DNA of 64,000 nt from Zygaena filipendulae (lineage: Eukaryota > Arthropoda > Insecta > Lepidoptera > Zygaenidae): the NCBI GenBank assembly GCA_907165275.2, contig OU015650.1:13608001-13672000 (forward strand). The letters run 5' to 3'. The notes below the pieces were generated by a model. The model was not told the origin of the DNA and ran no database searches. It was given only the letters and a program-made list of their open reading frames with translations. Shown piece after piece: positions 33,924 to 44,569 of this stretch (positions are counted from its first letter, which is position 1; each line of letters opens with the position of its first letter). The translations under genes and the position numbers were made by a program.

Positions 33924-34533
33924 TTCATTACTCATACTCGGAAAGTAGGTCTGAAGTTGCCTGAGAAGCGGGTTGAAAGTAACCCTTTTCAGCCCTAGGG
34001 AGAATCGCTTTCAACTGACAACTGTCAAATTATTAAAAAAAAACTAGGTCTATTTTCACATTTCTATTGAACCATGTTTCAACTTTCTATACAGCCAGCG
34101 CGATGTAAAATTGAAATAACGTAAAGTTTAAGTAGGTATTAATTAAAATAAAATTCACTCACTTTTTCTTAAGCTAATTCCTATTTATATTTTTTTATTT
34201 TCTTTAATTAATAATTAAAGATAATATTTTTTTTTAGGTCGCCACAATGTAAATAAAAAATACTGGCTGAATAGCTAGCCGGCCAAAGAAAAAGAAATAG
34301 GTGGAAAAGTGTCATCAAGCGACTATCCGATCTTCACTCATTTTTTTCTTTAGCTAATTCCTATTTTTATTTTGACTTTCCTTGCATTCGTAATGAAAAG
34401 CACAGTGTTACCCTCGGGAGAAAGACTTATTTAGTCCCTCGATCTATTGGCGCCCTCGCTACGCTCGGGCGCCAAACCCCGTCTCGGGACTAAATAAGTT
34501 ACTTTCACCCCTAGGATAACAATGTACTATTAA
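33924..34533 (-). mobile_element. Family B element, long form
   Basis: About 610 bp, reverse-oriented. Contains a direct duplication of the AGCTAATTCCTATTT block and a GC-rich hairpin module (GGCGCCCTCGCTACGCTCGG with GCGCC) at about 34445-34475 inside a TTTAGTCC/GGACTAAA stem. Nearly identical to the copy at 54823-55429. Confidence 0.8.
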
Positions 34534-34649
34534 AATAGTATACCAATATACAAATATAGTGTTTTCAATCTACAGATAAGGTATTCTTTGAGTTAAATCA
34601 TTTCAAACAGTTGGACAGACGGACAGACTGTTTTGTCCTTTATTTGATA

Positions 34650-34845
34650 CTAGCTGTGCCCCGCGGTTTCACCCGCGGTAATTTCGGAGTTACCGCGGGA
34701 ATTCCGGGTTAAAAAGTACCCTATGTCCTTTTCTGTACCCCTGACAACGTGCATGCCAAATTTCATCCAAATCCGTTCAGCCGTTTTTGCGTGATTGAGT
34801 AACAAACATCCAAACATCCACACTTTCAAATATTATAATTATTCT
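34650..34845 (+). repeat. Dispersed repeat family A, full-length
   Basis: CTAGCTGTGCCCCGCGGTTT to a mutated tail TCAAATATTATAATTATTCT. Confidence 0.85.
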
Positions 34846-34879
34846 AATGTATGTATCCTACGTTACATACATACATTAT

Positions 34880-35000
34880 TGATGAAATTTCAAAAACATT
34901 GTCACACAAAAGTAACACTTTTATTAAATAATTTTTTTTCAAATATATTTTGTACTTTTTATTAATACCAATAAACTCCTGTTCTTTCTTTCTTTCTATG
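34880..35000 (+). repeat. LINE-like 3' tail with CTTT repeats
   Basis: AT-rich sequence with an AATAAA near 34971 followed by (CTTT)n at about 34983-34996, like the simple-repeat end of a non-LTR element. Confidence 0.3.
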
Positions 35001-35283
35001 TAGTATATAGGTATTTATGGATAAAATATAAGTCTGTGTTTAGTTAAAAGTTTTATTTCCTGGAACCATCAGACGGTGAATCCAATCCGATTCACCGACA
35101 CCTAAATATCAGTGTAAACTAACAGTAAGTACTAATACTAACAGTATCTACTTCAATAAGTTTTTATTCGACTTTATTGCGAACCGATTACCGAAATCAT
35201 CTGCTAGGGACCATAATAATAGGTGGGTACGTGTCCCAAGTGAAGAACGAACGAATTAATATCAAGCTGCGGGGCTAAGATTA

Positions 35284-35482
35284 ATTATTAAATATTTCGT
35301 TATTTCTTGTCCAGCGGGGCTAAGATGCGCAACACGATAAAATTTTATCGAGCCATTTTATCGATTCTCGTCGACATTTTGTACCGTTTTGTCGACGAAA
35401 ATCGATAAAATGGCTCGATAAAATTTTATCGTGTTGCGCATTTTAGCCCCGCTGGACAAGAAATAACGAAATATTTAATAAT
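35284..35482. mobile_element. Near-perfect 199-bp hairpin
   Basis: Two 92-bp arms (35284-35375 and 35391-35482) around a 15-base loop. I find only two mismatches, one in the GGGGCTAAGATGC segment and one beside GTCGAC. A partial direct copy of the arm motif (GCGGGGCTAAGAT) lies just outside at about 35271-35283. Foldback transposon or hairpin-RNA locus; no coding capacity. Confidence 0.9.
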
Positions 35483-35545
35483 TGTGTAATTAAGCTACGT
35501 AGCACTAAGTTGGTTATACTTATATGTATATATTTATTCATATAC

Positions 35546-35760
35546 TAGAGCTGTCCCCCGCGGTGCCACCCGCAGTGATTTCTGAGTTCCCATGGGACTT
35601 TTGGGATAAAAAGTACCCTATGTCACTCAGGACTACCGTAGCTTCCTATAAGTGAAAGAATCCTCAAAATCGGTTCATTTGATCCAGAGATTACCCCCTA
35701 CAACGTCACAAACTCACAATGCACAAACTTTACCTCTTTATAATATTAGTAAGGATAGAT
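35546..35760 (+). repeat. Dispersed repeat family A, variant 2
   Basis: GAGCTGTCCCCCGCGGTGCC with the CACTCAGGACTACCGTAGCT middle. Confidence 0.8.
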
Positions 35761-35787
35761 AGATAGCGTCAGTAATCCATACTGAAT

Positions 35788-35980
35788 ATTATAGATGCCT
35801 AAGTCACTTTGTCTATCTGTCTATCTATTTCTTACCTTTTCACGAATTAACTAAACCGATCATCATAAAATATTGTATTTGTACACTGTCAGTGGTACAG
35901 AAAAGGACATCCGATACATTTTTTTATCTTGGAACCTCCGCGGGAAACCCGAAACTCTCGGGTGAAACCGCGGGGATTTT
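35788..35980 (-). repeat. Dispersed repeat family A, reverse copy
   Basis: From TATTATAGATGCCTAAGTCA to CTCTCGGGTGAAACCGCGGG. Confidence 0.65.
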
Positions 35981-36496
35981 GTCAATTAATTTTCTATGCC
36001 TCGGGAACAGTACTTTATTGGGATGAAAGTTACACTATATTCTTTTGTGTACCCTTTTATCGATTGGGTAGAGTGTGAAAGCGTAACAAACAAACAAACT
36101 GATATTCACATTGTAATATTGCTTAGGATATTTGATGTTATTTTAGTTGATATACACACATCTAAAGCTTTTTCTGTCAATATACTCCTCAACCCTGACC
36201 TTACTAGACCTCACGTTGTCAGCTTATGACTTGGGACACACAAACTGCGCGAGCGCATTGTAGACCCTCTCGTTCTTAGTTATCGTAAACATCGGCTCAG
36301 GAACGCGATGTTTTGGATCGATGCCAGGCGAATAGTTAGCGATCAATGCATGCGAATATCTTCAGCATAAAAAAAAACTGCTAAAAATAATTACGTGAAT
36401 CTAACATTAGTCCGATGGGTGCTCGTGATAATGTTTATAATCTCAATGATTAAACTTAATAAAACTGTAAACATATAGTATACGGTGTCTGTAAAA
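35981..36496. other. Unassigned spacer
   Basis: No supported feature; the + frame at 35996-36229 is unconvincing. Confidence 0.35.
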
Positions 36497-36646
36497 TCCC
36501 TACTAATAATAATGCGAAAGTAACTCTGTCTGTCGGACGGTCTGTCTGTCTGTTACGCTTTCATGCCTTAACGGCTCAACCGATCATCATAAAATTATGC
36601 ATACACGTTTTCAGGGCTTTTAAAACCGCGAGGAACAGCTAGTTAA
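36497..36646 (-). repeat. Dispersed repeat family A, reverse, internally deleted
   Basis: CCTACTAATAATAATGCGAA, a GTCTGTCTGTCTGTTACGC tract, then AACCGCGAGGAACAGCTAGT. Confidence 0.7.
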
Positions 36647-36675
36647 GAATCAAAAGACAAAACGGGGGAAGGGTA

Positions 36676-36876
36676 ATCCTACTAATATTATAAATGTGAA
36701 AGTGTGGATGTTTGGATGTTTGTTACTCAATCACGCAAAAACGGTTAAACGGATTTGGATGAAATTTGGCATGCACGTTGTCAGAGGTACAGAGAAGGAC
36801 ATAGGGTACTTTTTATCCCGGAATTCCCGCGGGAACTCCGAAATTACCGCGGGTGAAACCGCGGGGTACAGCTAGT
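36676..36876 (-). repeat. Dispersed repeat family A, reverse, full-length
   Basis: AATCCTACTAATATTATAAA to CCGCGGGTGAAACCGCGGGG-TACAGCTAG; one of the best-preserved copies. Confidence 0.88.
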
Positions 36877-37044
36877 TGCAATATATTTCTGTTGTTTATA
36901 AGCTATTGTTTGATATAGGCACGAGAAACAAAATTTTTAAATCGTATCTAAACCGGTAAATAAGAAAATACATATTTCTTTGTTTTACAATCTACTTATA
37001 TAGTGACTGAAGGCATTATGATCTGTTTTGAAATTATTGCAGTC

Positions 37045-37255
37045 TACTAGCTGTCCCCCACAGTTTCACCCGCTGTAATTTCGGAGTTGTCGTGGGAATT
37101 CCGGAAAAAAAAGTACCTCATTTCCTTCTCTGTACCCCTGAAAATGTGTATGCAAAATTTCATGATGATCGGTTGAGCCGTTAAGGCGTGAAAGCGTAAC
37201 AGACAGATAGATAGACAGAGTTACTTTCGCATTTACAATATTAGTAGGTAGGGAT
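37045..37255 (+). repeat. Dispersed repeat family A, full-length
   Basis: CTAGCTGTCCCCCACAGTTT to CGCATTTACAATATTAGTAGG. Confidence 0.8.
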
Positions 37256-37383
37256 TTGTGTTTCAACGCGTAGGTATGACTTGTCATGTTACATGCCACT
37301 TAACTGTTTACCTATATCCCTGGTTAACTTTTAGATTCACGTTGATCAAACAGCGGGCATCAAATATAATATACCTACGTATA

Positions 37384-37739
37384 CGTGTTAATGAATTAAC
37401 TGAAAACCTGATACACCCCATTTAAAAAAATAAACAATAATATGATTAAAATATATTTTATGTCGAAAAAATTTATACTTTAAAAGTTATTGAACATTAG
37501 TTTGGAGGTGTCCTATCTACGAAATTCCAAGCGCTACGCCCGCGCCTACCGGTTCGAATTTTTTTGCTGCGGGCGGGCGGCGCGCGGCGTACGCTCCAAA
37601 TATTGTATTATAAATAAATTAGACATGGGTTAGTAAAAATGAAAAATATAACCTATATTAAAACATAGTGCGATCGATTCGCTAGTCGATTCTGAGCAAA
37701 CTACTTTCTGGTTTTCAGTTAATTCATTAACACGTTGTA
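37384..37739. mobile_element. TIR element (MITE candidate)
   Basis: Left end ACGTGTTAATGAATTAACTG; the inverse of the right end (37714-37739) is the same 26 bp through AAAACC. The left part, with CCATTTAAAAAAATAAACAA, recurs at the very end of the window from about 63931. A GC-rich stretch lies inside at 37530-37600. Confidence 0.6.
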
Positions 37740-38229
37740 TAATAACATAGCCATACAGCTTTATTTTTTCCCAAACAAGGAAAATTAGAATAATAAACAG
37801 GGCGAGCCCTAAAATCCGATCGCGCTACTTCATAAAGACATAAAAACAAAACTTTTTTTTTAGGTTTAAGAAGAATCTTTATTCTCAAAAGAAATTTTAC
37901 AACTTCACTTGTATGAGAATATAAATAAAACAAAAAACTTCGCTTCGTCTCGGCACACCGGAAATATGCGGAACGCTTCTAATATTATTATTTAATTGAG
38001 TGCCAAAGAATTTAGTGCATGGGTAGATAGATATTCCGCACACACCAGAGCGCACGAGAACGAAGAAAGAGTACATAGCAATATTATATGTATAATGCAC
38101 AGCGAGCTCATATCGTTAAACAAAATCAAAGGTAGGTAGATAGAAAAATTCTCTGTCCTGTACAATCACCAACAGAGGTGACATATCAATTACCTTTACT
38201 ATCGTTAAACAAATCACAACTACAAACAA

Positions 38230-38440
38230 TATTACGCTAATTTTGATCACCGAATAAATAGAAGTCACTGATGTGGCTGTGTTTTAGATCACTGATGACG
38301 TATAGAGGCACGCCTTCCCCTTTTTGATCGGTTTTAAGATTGTAGTACCTATGTGTAGTCAACCATATTAAACAGCTTTACATCTTCATCATTTCTTCTA
38401 TGTTTCAGTTAGCAATAGTACTGTCTTAGGAATCGCCCTT
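38230..38440 (-). pseudogene. Decayed non-LTR ORF2 (endonuclease start)
   Basis: Downstream of ORF1 on the same strand, separated fragments in two frames read like the start of an L1-type apurinic endonuclease domain: LLTET followed by a stop where the family has Trp, then KLFNMVDYT, then YYNLKTDQKGEGVPLYV corresponding to the family's Y-R-x-D-R and GGGV-L-x segment. Stops and at least one frameshift separate them. No reverse transcriptase follows, so the element is cut off here. This assignment rests on pattern recognition of short motifs. Confidence 0.55.
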
Positions 38441-38557
38441 ATTATGCATTTTATACTGGTTAGATTTTCCTGGGATCATAATACTGCGGACATTATTATA
38501 GCATATAGTATATTTTTAATGACAAAAAACTTATGGGAAGGTCGTGGTAGTCGTCAG

Positions 38558-39493
38558 TTATTTGTACCGAATATGATCCTCTTGTGGAACACGGATAGCT
38601 ATTTTATGTTTAGTTTTTAGGTTCATATTTACTATCTTTGGAATGTTTTTTATATACTTTATAATAATGTCAGTTTCTCCATTATTACGACGATTTACCA
38701 GTTGCTCTTTAAGAGCTTTATAATATTTCTGTTGTGAAGGAGTTTTGTCTGGAAAAATCTTTACAGGTTCTTTAGAAAGTCTTGTTTTCGATCGTAGTAT
38801 ATTCAAAACAGTGTGTTGTGATTCAAAACAAATTTTTAAGTTACGATTTTGGCCTTGAGTGTACCGTCCAAGTCGAAGAATTCTTCTTGGTTCTGGACAT
38901 TGCGAGTCTATAACGTGTAAAATTTTCGATACTTCAGATTTATCATGTAATAATCTTTCATTGGAAGAACCACTATGAAGTTCTGGCACACTTGTCAAAA
39001 TTATATTTTTGTCTCGCATACAGCGTTCCTGATATTCGCAGATTATCTCCTCACGGATAGCATGTTCAGATTGATAATTAATAGGTGTTGATGTATTTTT
39101 GATGGAGTCAACCTCGGCTGCAAGATGAAAAAGTTTCTGTTCATTTTTTATATTATTATTCTTTAACTCAAGTAGTTCAATTTTCATATTATTTTGTTCT
39201 CGAATCAAGCTATCAGTGGCTAGCTTAATGTTTTTCACCTCTTCTTGTATTTTTTTTACACTCTCACAAATTTGAGATACATTGTCAGATTGTTTCTGAT
39301 TAAAATGTCTCAAGGCGTTCATAATCTCATCACGGAACTCCAATAATTCGCGTTTTGCATCGTAATCGCATTCACGTTCCTTGCGTTTTCTAAATGTTAT
39401 TTGTAGGTCGGGTAGTTTTGATAAGTCTGGTTGCGATCCGCCACTGCCGTCACTGTTATTCTTTTTTCGATCGGGAGAACGAAAGAAACTCAT
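38558..39493 (-). CDS. Non-LTR retrotransposon ORF1-like protein, intact
   Basis: An uninterrupted 311-residue frame, the ORF1 of a LINE-like element. Residues 1-35 are Ser/Gly-rich and basic (SQPDLSKLPDL). Residues about 45-140 form a heptad-like coiled coil (SVKKIQEEVKNIKLATDSLI and following). Residues about 160-300 form a compact domain with NIILTSVPE, PEPRRILRLGRY, LKICFESQ and PSQQKYYKALKEQL, the RNA-binding-type C-terminal half of such ORF1 proteins. It should act as a nucleic-acid chaperone in retrotransposition ribonucleoprotein. ORF2 next door is decayed, so this frame is unusually well kept. ATG at 39493 is the natural start, with a GC-rich putative 5' UTR or promoter at 39640-39660 upstream. 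Recent insertion with later rearrangement, or a retained host use, are both possible. Confidence 0.8.
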   Translation of the reverse strand: MSFFRSPDRKKNNSDGSGGSQPDLSKLPDLQITFRKRKERECDYDAKRELLEFRDEIMNALRHFNQKQSDNVSQICESVKKIQEEVKNIKLATDSLIREQNNMKIELLELKNNNIKNEQKLFHLAAEVDSIKNTSTPINYQSEHAIREEIICEYQERCMRDKNIILTSVPELHSGSSNERLLHDKSEVSKILHVIDSQCPEPRRILRLGRYTQGQNRNLKICFESQHTVLNILRSKTRLSKEPVKIFPDKTPSQQKYYKALKEQLVNRRNNGETDIIIKYIKNIPKIVNMNLKTKHKIAIRVPQEDHIRYK

Positions 39494-40155
39494 GATGAGT
39501 ATATATTTTTATCACTCTGCCACCACGAGAAGGACGACAATCTCGCGAAAAATAAAATATGCACATAACATTCACTAGTATTATTAAGGAACTTATATTA
39601 CTGAACAATAATAATCTACGCTAACTGACACACGTCCGTCGCCGAGCTCGCCGCGCGGTGCTATATATTTTATATTTTATGCAATTTTAAGAATAAATTT
39701 TGAAGATGACGTTTCAACTCATATTTTGAGGATAATATTGGAAACCTTTGATTGAAGTTAATGAAATCCCCAAAAACAAAAGTGTCATTTCGAAACTTGG
39801 TTTTGGTAATATCGTTGATAGCGCTTTCGCCCGGACCCTCCAGAATTTGCTTAATTGCAACCGGTTTATGGAAAGCGGAGTTTTGGAATCCTGAACGCAT
39901 TTTTAAACACCATGCGAGCGGAGTCATGGGCCACAACTTGTTCGTAAATAATAAAGATGTATGTAAGCAGTAGAAGTTTTATAGCAAATTGTGAAAGGTC
40001 GCTCTATATATCGATCGAGGTTTCAGAGGGTAGGGGCATGCGGAAGTCGTGCTGATTGCATAACCGTTGCCATGGAGTTATGAAGCCTTCGCTTCAAATA
40101 AACAGTCGTGCTAACGCATCATTGATGGTTCCATTCATGAATTTTATATATACAT
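39494..40155. other. Element 5' end and unassigned flank
   Basis: 39494-39665 is probably the 5' UTR of the ORF1 element, ending in CGAGCTCGCCGCGCGG. Beyond it, 39670-39973 is open on both strands without family resemblance. No gene is called. Confidence 0.35.
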
Positions 40156-40580
40156 ACTAGCTGTCTCCCGCGGTTTCACCCATGGTAATTTCGGAGTTCC
40201 CGCGGGAATTCCGGGATATAAACTATACTATCTTTTAAGTTGGACCATATTATAAATGGTTACAAAATTTTATCAAAATCCGTTCAGTAGTTTCGGGGTC
40301 CATCGCGGACAAACAACGTGACACGTGATTTATTATTAGATACTAGCTATCCTCCGCGATTTCATCCGCGGTAATTTTGGAGTTCCCGCGGAGGTTGCGG
40401 GAAAAAAGTACTCTATGTCCTTCAGTTCCCGAGGGAATTCCGGGATAAAAACTATCCTATCTTTTAAATTGGACCATATTATAAACGGTTGCAAAATTTT
40501 ATCAAAATCCGTTCAGTAGTTTCGGAGTCCATCGCGGACAAACAACGTGACACGTGATTTATATATATTAGATAGATATA
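40156..40580 (+). repeat. Family A variant 3, head-to-tail dimer
   Basis: Two units (40156-40340, 40341-40580) with the ACAACGTGACACGTGATTTA end, as at 27.0-27.5 kb. Confidence 0.82.
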
Positions 40581-40627
40581 ACGGTGAAGGAAAAACCGTT
40601 AGGTTTTCGCCGCCGCCGCTTCGATCG

Positions 40628-40730
40628 CCGTTTTTTTTTGATTACGTAAAAAAAGAAAAAATACGCGTCCAATATTTTTTAATAATCTACAAGACGGACT
40701 AAAAAATAAAAATTAGTCCACATGCCCATT
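40628..40730 (+). repeat. Family C element, 3' half
   Basis: Starts inside the family C element at TTTGATTACGTAAAAAAAGA and ends at the normal right terminus TAGTCCACATGCCCATT. The left half is missing. Confidence 0.75.
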
Positions 40731-41639
40731 TGTGACACAACTTTATTGCGCCCCTGTCGGAAGACCAGAAGACCAGTCCTTCAGCATCTTCTGCCCCACA
40801 GACATAATGAAGCAAATTATATGCTGAGACAGCGACTGATTGGCCCCCACACAGCACAGCCTCCCTTCTCATTTAAAATATTTTTTTATTGCTATTTTGT
40901 TGTGATTCTCAATTTGTTTATATATTTTTGTATATCTTTTTTTTTCTGTATGAACTTGAAACCCCGCAATTTGAATAAGAAGTATGAAGTCTACCGCGGT
41001 CCGCGGCTTATGTAAATAACTTGCAAGCAAGCTTTTCGCTAACGCCGCTTCACCACCTCCACTCGAGACGTAGCGCCGAAACCATCCAGTTATGTAAGCC
41101 CTAGGTGACCTGACCTAGATAGGAATTAGTGCCAATGCCAGCCAGCTGGGGCTATGTATATGCCATTTCAAGTCCCGTGTCGTGAGCTTAAGCGGGATTC
41201 TAGGGGTATCTTGAATGAAATAGTTCAGGATGATCTTACGGAGCATGTTGTAAAGTAGGTATATAGATCTGAAGTGTTGTTTGTTTTTGAATTACAATAA
41301 AATAGATAGTTAAGCTTTTATCTTTGCCACTAAAAGTAAAAACTGTTCCTACTTATACCATAATTTATGAAACTTACCTGTATCACTGATCACATATAAT
41401 AATTATAATACTATACTAGTCCTGTCGCATCGATTTGAGAATACATTTTAAAATACGGTTTAAATTAAAAAAAGACGTGAGTCCAATTGATTTTTTATAG
41501 TGAGAGTAAGAAAAGGTAGATACTCACATTGCATAGTTTATGGCAATGCCGATATACCACAGGAAAAATATTATGATCCCTGCAGTTTCTGCCATAGCGA
41601 TGTGTGCCCTGTAAATGTTATTATTAAGATCTGTTATTA
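40731..41639. other. Unassigned spacer
   Basis: A + frame at 40722-41015 begins with a GC-moderate segment of about 45 codons that could be an old coding relic, but I see no family. The rest is AT-rich. Confidence 0.35.
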
Positions 41640-42139
41640 TAATGGTAAGTTCACACGCGTGCGTTCAACTCTACATTCAACGTGCACATTCACATTCACG
41701 AGCGTGTAAACGGTACGCCCGAGCCCGTGAACGTGCCTGTGAACGTGAATGCCGCGAATCGGGCAAGTGTCGGTTTTTTGGCAAAGTTCAAAGGATGAAT
41801 GTGCGGGCGCCCGGTGACTGTTTACACGCGCGCGGGCAGTCAGTCTGTCCCGCGCTTTCGCGACGAGTGGATCTTCATTCAACGTTGCTAAGAAAGTCGC
41901 TACGATCGGATATTACAATCGTTCATAATTTTGTTCCTTTTTCCAATAAAAATAAGTTAAGCCAAAGGATATGGCAGCAACAACACCGAGATCCTCGCTG
42001 CTCGCCATTCTGGCACTGACTGACACGACGGCGTGCGTGTAAACAGCTTGAATGTCCGCCGGCCCGGGACGGGCTGCATGCCGCGCAGCCTGCCAGGCAG
42101 CCCGCCGGGCTGCACGGCGCGCGTGTGAACGTAGCATAA
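41640..42139. mobile_element. Harbinger-like deletion derivative
   Basis: The element is 41643-42136. Ends TGGTAAGTTCACACGCG and inverse TGCTACGTTCACACGCG agree at 15 of 17 positions and are flanked by TAA on both sides (41640-41642, 42137-42139). A 3-bp TAA duplication is a PIF/Harbinger hallmark. The interior is GC-rich. A 31-codon minus-strand frame (ATG at 42008) looks like the start of a Harbinger-type protein, so this could be an internally deleted copy. Confidence 0.7.
41913..42008 (-). pseudogene. Possible Harbinger transposase N-terminal stub
   Basis: 31 residues starting MASSEDLGVVAAISFGLTYF. The acidic start, small-residue helix and basic end resemble the amino terminus of Harbinger-type transposases. 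The stub stops before any DDE motif. The resemblance is weak because of its length; its position inside a TAA-flanked element supports it. Confidence 0.35.
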
Positions 42140-42247
42140 CATATTAATGTAGAATAGATAGGAAATTTTTGAAGACGACTTCGTAATCTACGAACTAAAT
42201 GACATCTTTGGACGATCAACCACTTCCCACTTTTTATTTATTTATTT

Positions 42248-42555
42248 ACTAGCTGTGCCCCGCGGTATCACCCGCGCGAAAGGTTTTTATACAACAACTT
42301 TTTTTCCCGACATCCGATTTCAATGAAACAAACCCTATATGTAACTACAGGCTAAGCTTAATCTACCTGTGAAAACCGCATGACAATCCGTTCAGAGATT
42401 ATCGCGAACAGACAGACAGACAGACAGAAAAGATTTTTAAAAACCCTTTTTCTGTGGTTGGTTACTCTTCGTTTATCGTACCCTGTCAATTTTTGTTAAA
42501 AATATCCAATGTACAGAATCGCGGATTCTACTCTTTTATTATAGTATAGATTTAA
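42248..42555 (+). repeat. Dispersed repeat family A, distant variant
   Basis: CTAGCTGTGCCCCGCGGTAT start, then a different body (AACAACTTTTTTTCCCGACA, AATCCGTTCAGAGATTATCG), a (GACA)n tract at 42413-42427 and the end TTTTATTATAGTATAGAT. Probably another LINE or SINE with a shared head. Confidence 0.6.
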
Positions 42556-43388
42556 ATACATAAAAGTGCGTTTGTTGCGGGACCAAGTTACCCCAGAAAG
42601 TTTTGAGTCGATTATTTTCATCCTAGTTCCGTCACCTATTACAATCAAATGATTGCAAACGAGAACATGTTTTTCAAATACCTATATAATGTCTACCCTA
42701 TTGGTATACCCGTATAGATGATTCTTGTGAGTAAGTTTAATTAAAATAGGACAAAGCAAATAGGAATCAAGTACCTATAGGTAGTAATAGTACGTACTAC
42801 CTGTACGAATTTGATAACAACCAAGTAGGAGAGAATGAGGATAGCTTTTAATACATAGAATGTCATTGAGGATAGCTGATTCAGCAAAAAGTGAAGGACA
42901 AAGAAAATAGAACTCACTAGATCTTATTTAAAACATTTGTGTTGATCGAAAAACATCGTGCTGACACCAGCAAGACCACCACAACATATAAAAAAATGCT
43001 ATTTTTATGTGATTTTATCAAACATTTTAGGAAATTTTGATTGTTTGTGACGGGTTCAGTCAAAATGACTTTACGGATTTCTTCAAAGAGAATATAGACT
43101 TCTTTTATTAAACGCCATACCTACTTAAAGAAGTATTCTTATTGGTAATGTACCTACAGCTATTGTAGTAGGATTGTCACTCAGACTCAATAAGATCTAC
43201 ATTCTATTTCCGATTAGAAAGGGGCTGTAAATTGTAACATTGTGTACACACGAAAGAATTAAAATTTCTAATTACGCCGAGTTCTAACTAAAGTAATTTA
43301 CTACTAATAAATAATAAATAATAAACTACTTTCTAAAGTAATGCAGGCGTAACTCGTAGAAGTTACTCATCAATTACATAGGTACGGG
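42556..43388. other. Unassigned spacer
   Basis: AT-rich with no supported gene. An inverted pair GTAACTCGTAGAAGTTAC/GTAACTTCTACGAGTTAC spans about 43349-43488. Confidence 0.35.
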
Positions 43389-43611
43389 AGATACCAACGA
43401 TGCAACCCCGGCAAGTGAATAACACGGAGCAAAGTTTGAAAATTGGTGATTTGTCTCAATGCAGGTATAAGTAACTTCTACGAGTTACTTTCTATCTTAG
43501 CGTAATGGTCTATAACTCTATGTATGTCAATAACATTGGTTTGGGTTAGATACCAACGATGCAACCCCGGCAAGTGAATAACACGGAGCAAAGTTTGAAA
43601 TTGGTGATTTG
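43389..43611 (+). repeat. 65-bp direct duplication
   Basis: The block beginning AGATACCAACGATGCAACCC occurs at about 43389-43453 and again at 43547-43611 with one base of difference. The second copy runs straight into the BEL/Pao relic, so the first is probably a local duplicate of the same retroelement segment. Confidence 0.8.
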
Positions 43612-43745
43612 GTTTTGTTAGTCGACGGGACTTTACCAAGAGGAACTCGGCCGCGAGGACGCCTTGCTATACCGTCTATCCAGGGAAAGATGACGTTGTA
43701 AGGGTGGTGGACGTAGCCTTTTCAGGGGGTTTGCTTCGATGTACC
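43596..43745 (+). pseudogene. BEL/Pao retrotransposon polyprotein C-terminal relic
   Basis: Reads KFEIGDLVLLVDGTLPRGTR, PRGRL, then after a one-step frame change YPGKDDVVRVVDVAFSGG. This G-D-L-V-L, L-P-R-x-x-x-P-R-G-R, P-G-K-D-x-x-V-R-V-V-D-V order is the signature of the domain after the integrase in BEL/Pao polyproteins. One frameshift near 43680 and no flanking pol sequence mark it as dead. No LTR is visible nearby. Confidence 0.75.
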
Positions 43746-43954
43746 TACATATATCATTGATCCTTCTTCAATGTTAACCCGAACCATCCCCGTTCTGACT
43801 AACCTCCCTGATCAATTTTTATAAATCGCAAAAAATATAATATGTACCTACTAATAGGCATTTGTCATAACCGAAGGCGTAGCAGAAAAAGTCGTCATAG
43901 TGTTATGATTTAATTAATATTCTAATCTATACATCTATCTATACATTTATACAT

Positions 43955-44243
43955 ATAAATAAAAGTACTCTAAGTCTGTTTGTAATTTCAAATGAACAGC
44001 TTTTCACTAAATGCATGTTACTTATACGATACTCACACAAAAAAAAAAAACAACTTTTAACATTTTTCTCTGTCTGTCTGTCTGTTTGTTCCGGCTGATC
44101 TCTGGAACGGCTGGACCGATTTTGAAAGGACTATCACTCGCAGATAGTTAATGTTACAAGAAGTAACTTAGGCTACTTTTTATCCCGGAATTTCCGCTGA
44201 AACTCCGACATTAACGCGGGTGAAACCGCGGGGAACAGCTAGT
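43955..44243 (-). repeat. Dispersed repeat family A, reverse variant
   Basis: Ends ACGCGGGTGAAACCGCGGGG-AACAGCTAGT and includes a TCTGTCTGTCTGTCTG tract near 44070-44085. Confidence 0.7.
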
Positions 44244-44569
44244 AAGAACTCAGAATATCTACCTACTACAAGTTACTTATTGAGATTACTGAGGTTATAA
44301 TAGTGGATAGTATACCTATTACCTACGCTGTTTTACGTACAAACGCCCCAAATCTATATAAATAAAACAACTTTGGATACTTACCTAAATAATAGATAAG
44401 TGTAAAGAATTCCAAACTGAATGTAAAGATCTTGCAAATATGATATTTAAATAAAATCCGTTTACCTACAAGTAAAATCTACATGGCTACGAAAAGCCAC
44501 GTCAATTTCCGCTACTTACCTAATACCTACCTAACTAGTCCAATTTAGTGTCGGCTACTAGCAACATTT

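Noticed and set aside
39670..39973. Paired 73- and 88-codon frames near the ORF1 element
   Set aside because: Both strands are open, with no domain; possibly an old transposon piece, but not supportable.
41615..42142. Several Arg-rich frames up to 134 codons
   Set aside because: They lie in a GC-rich TIR element; only a 31-codon stub has any plausible family link.
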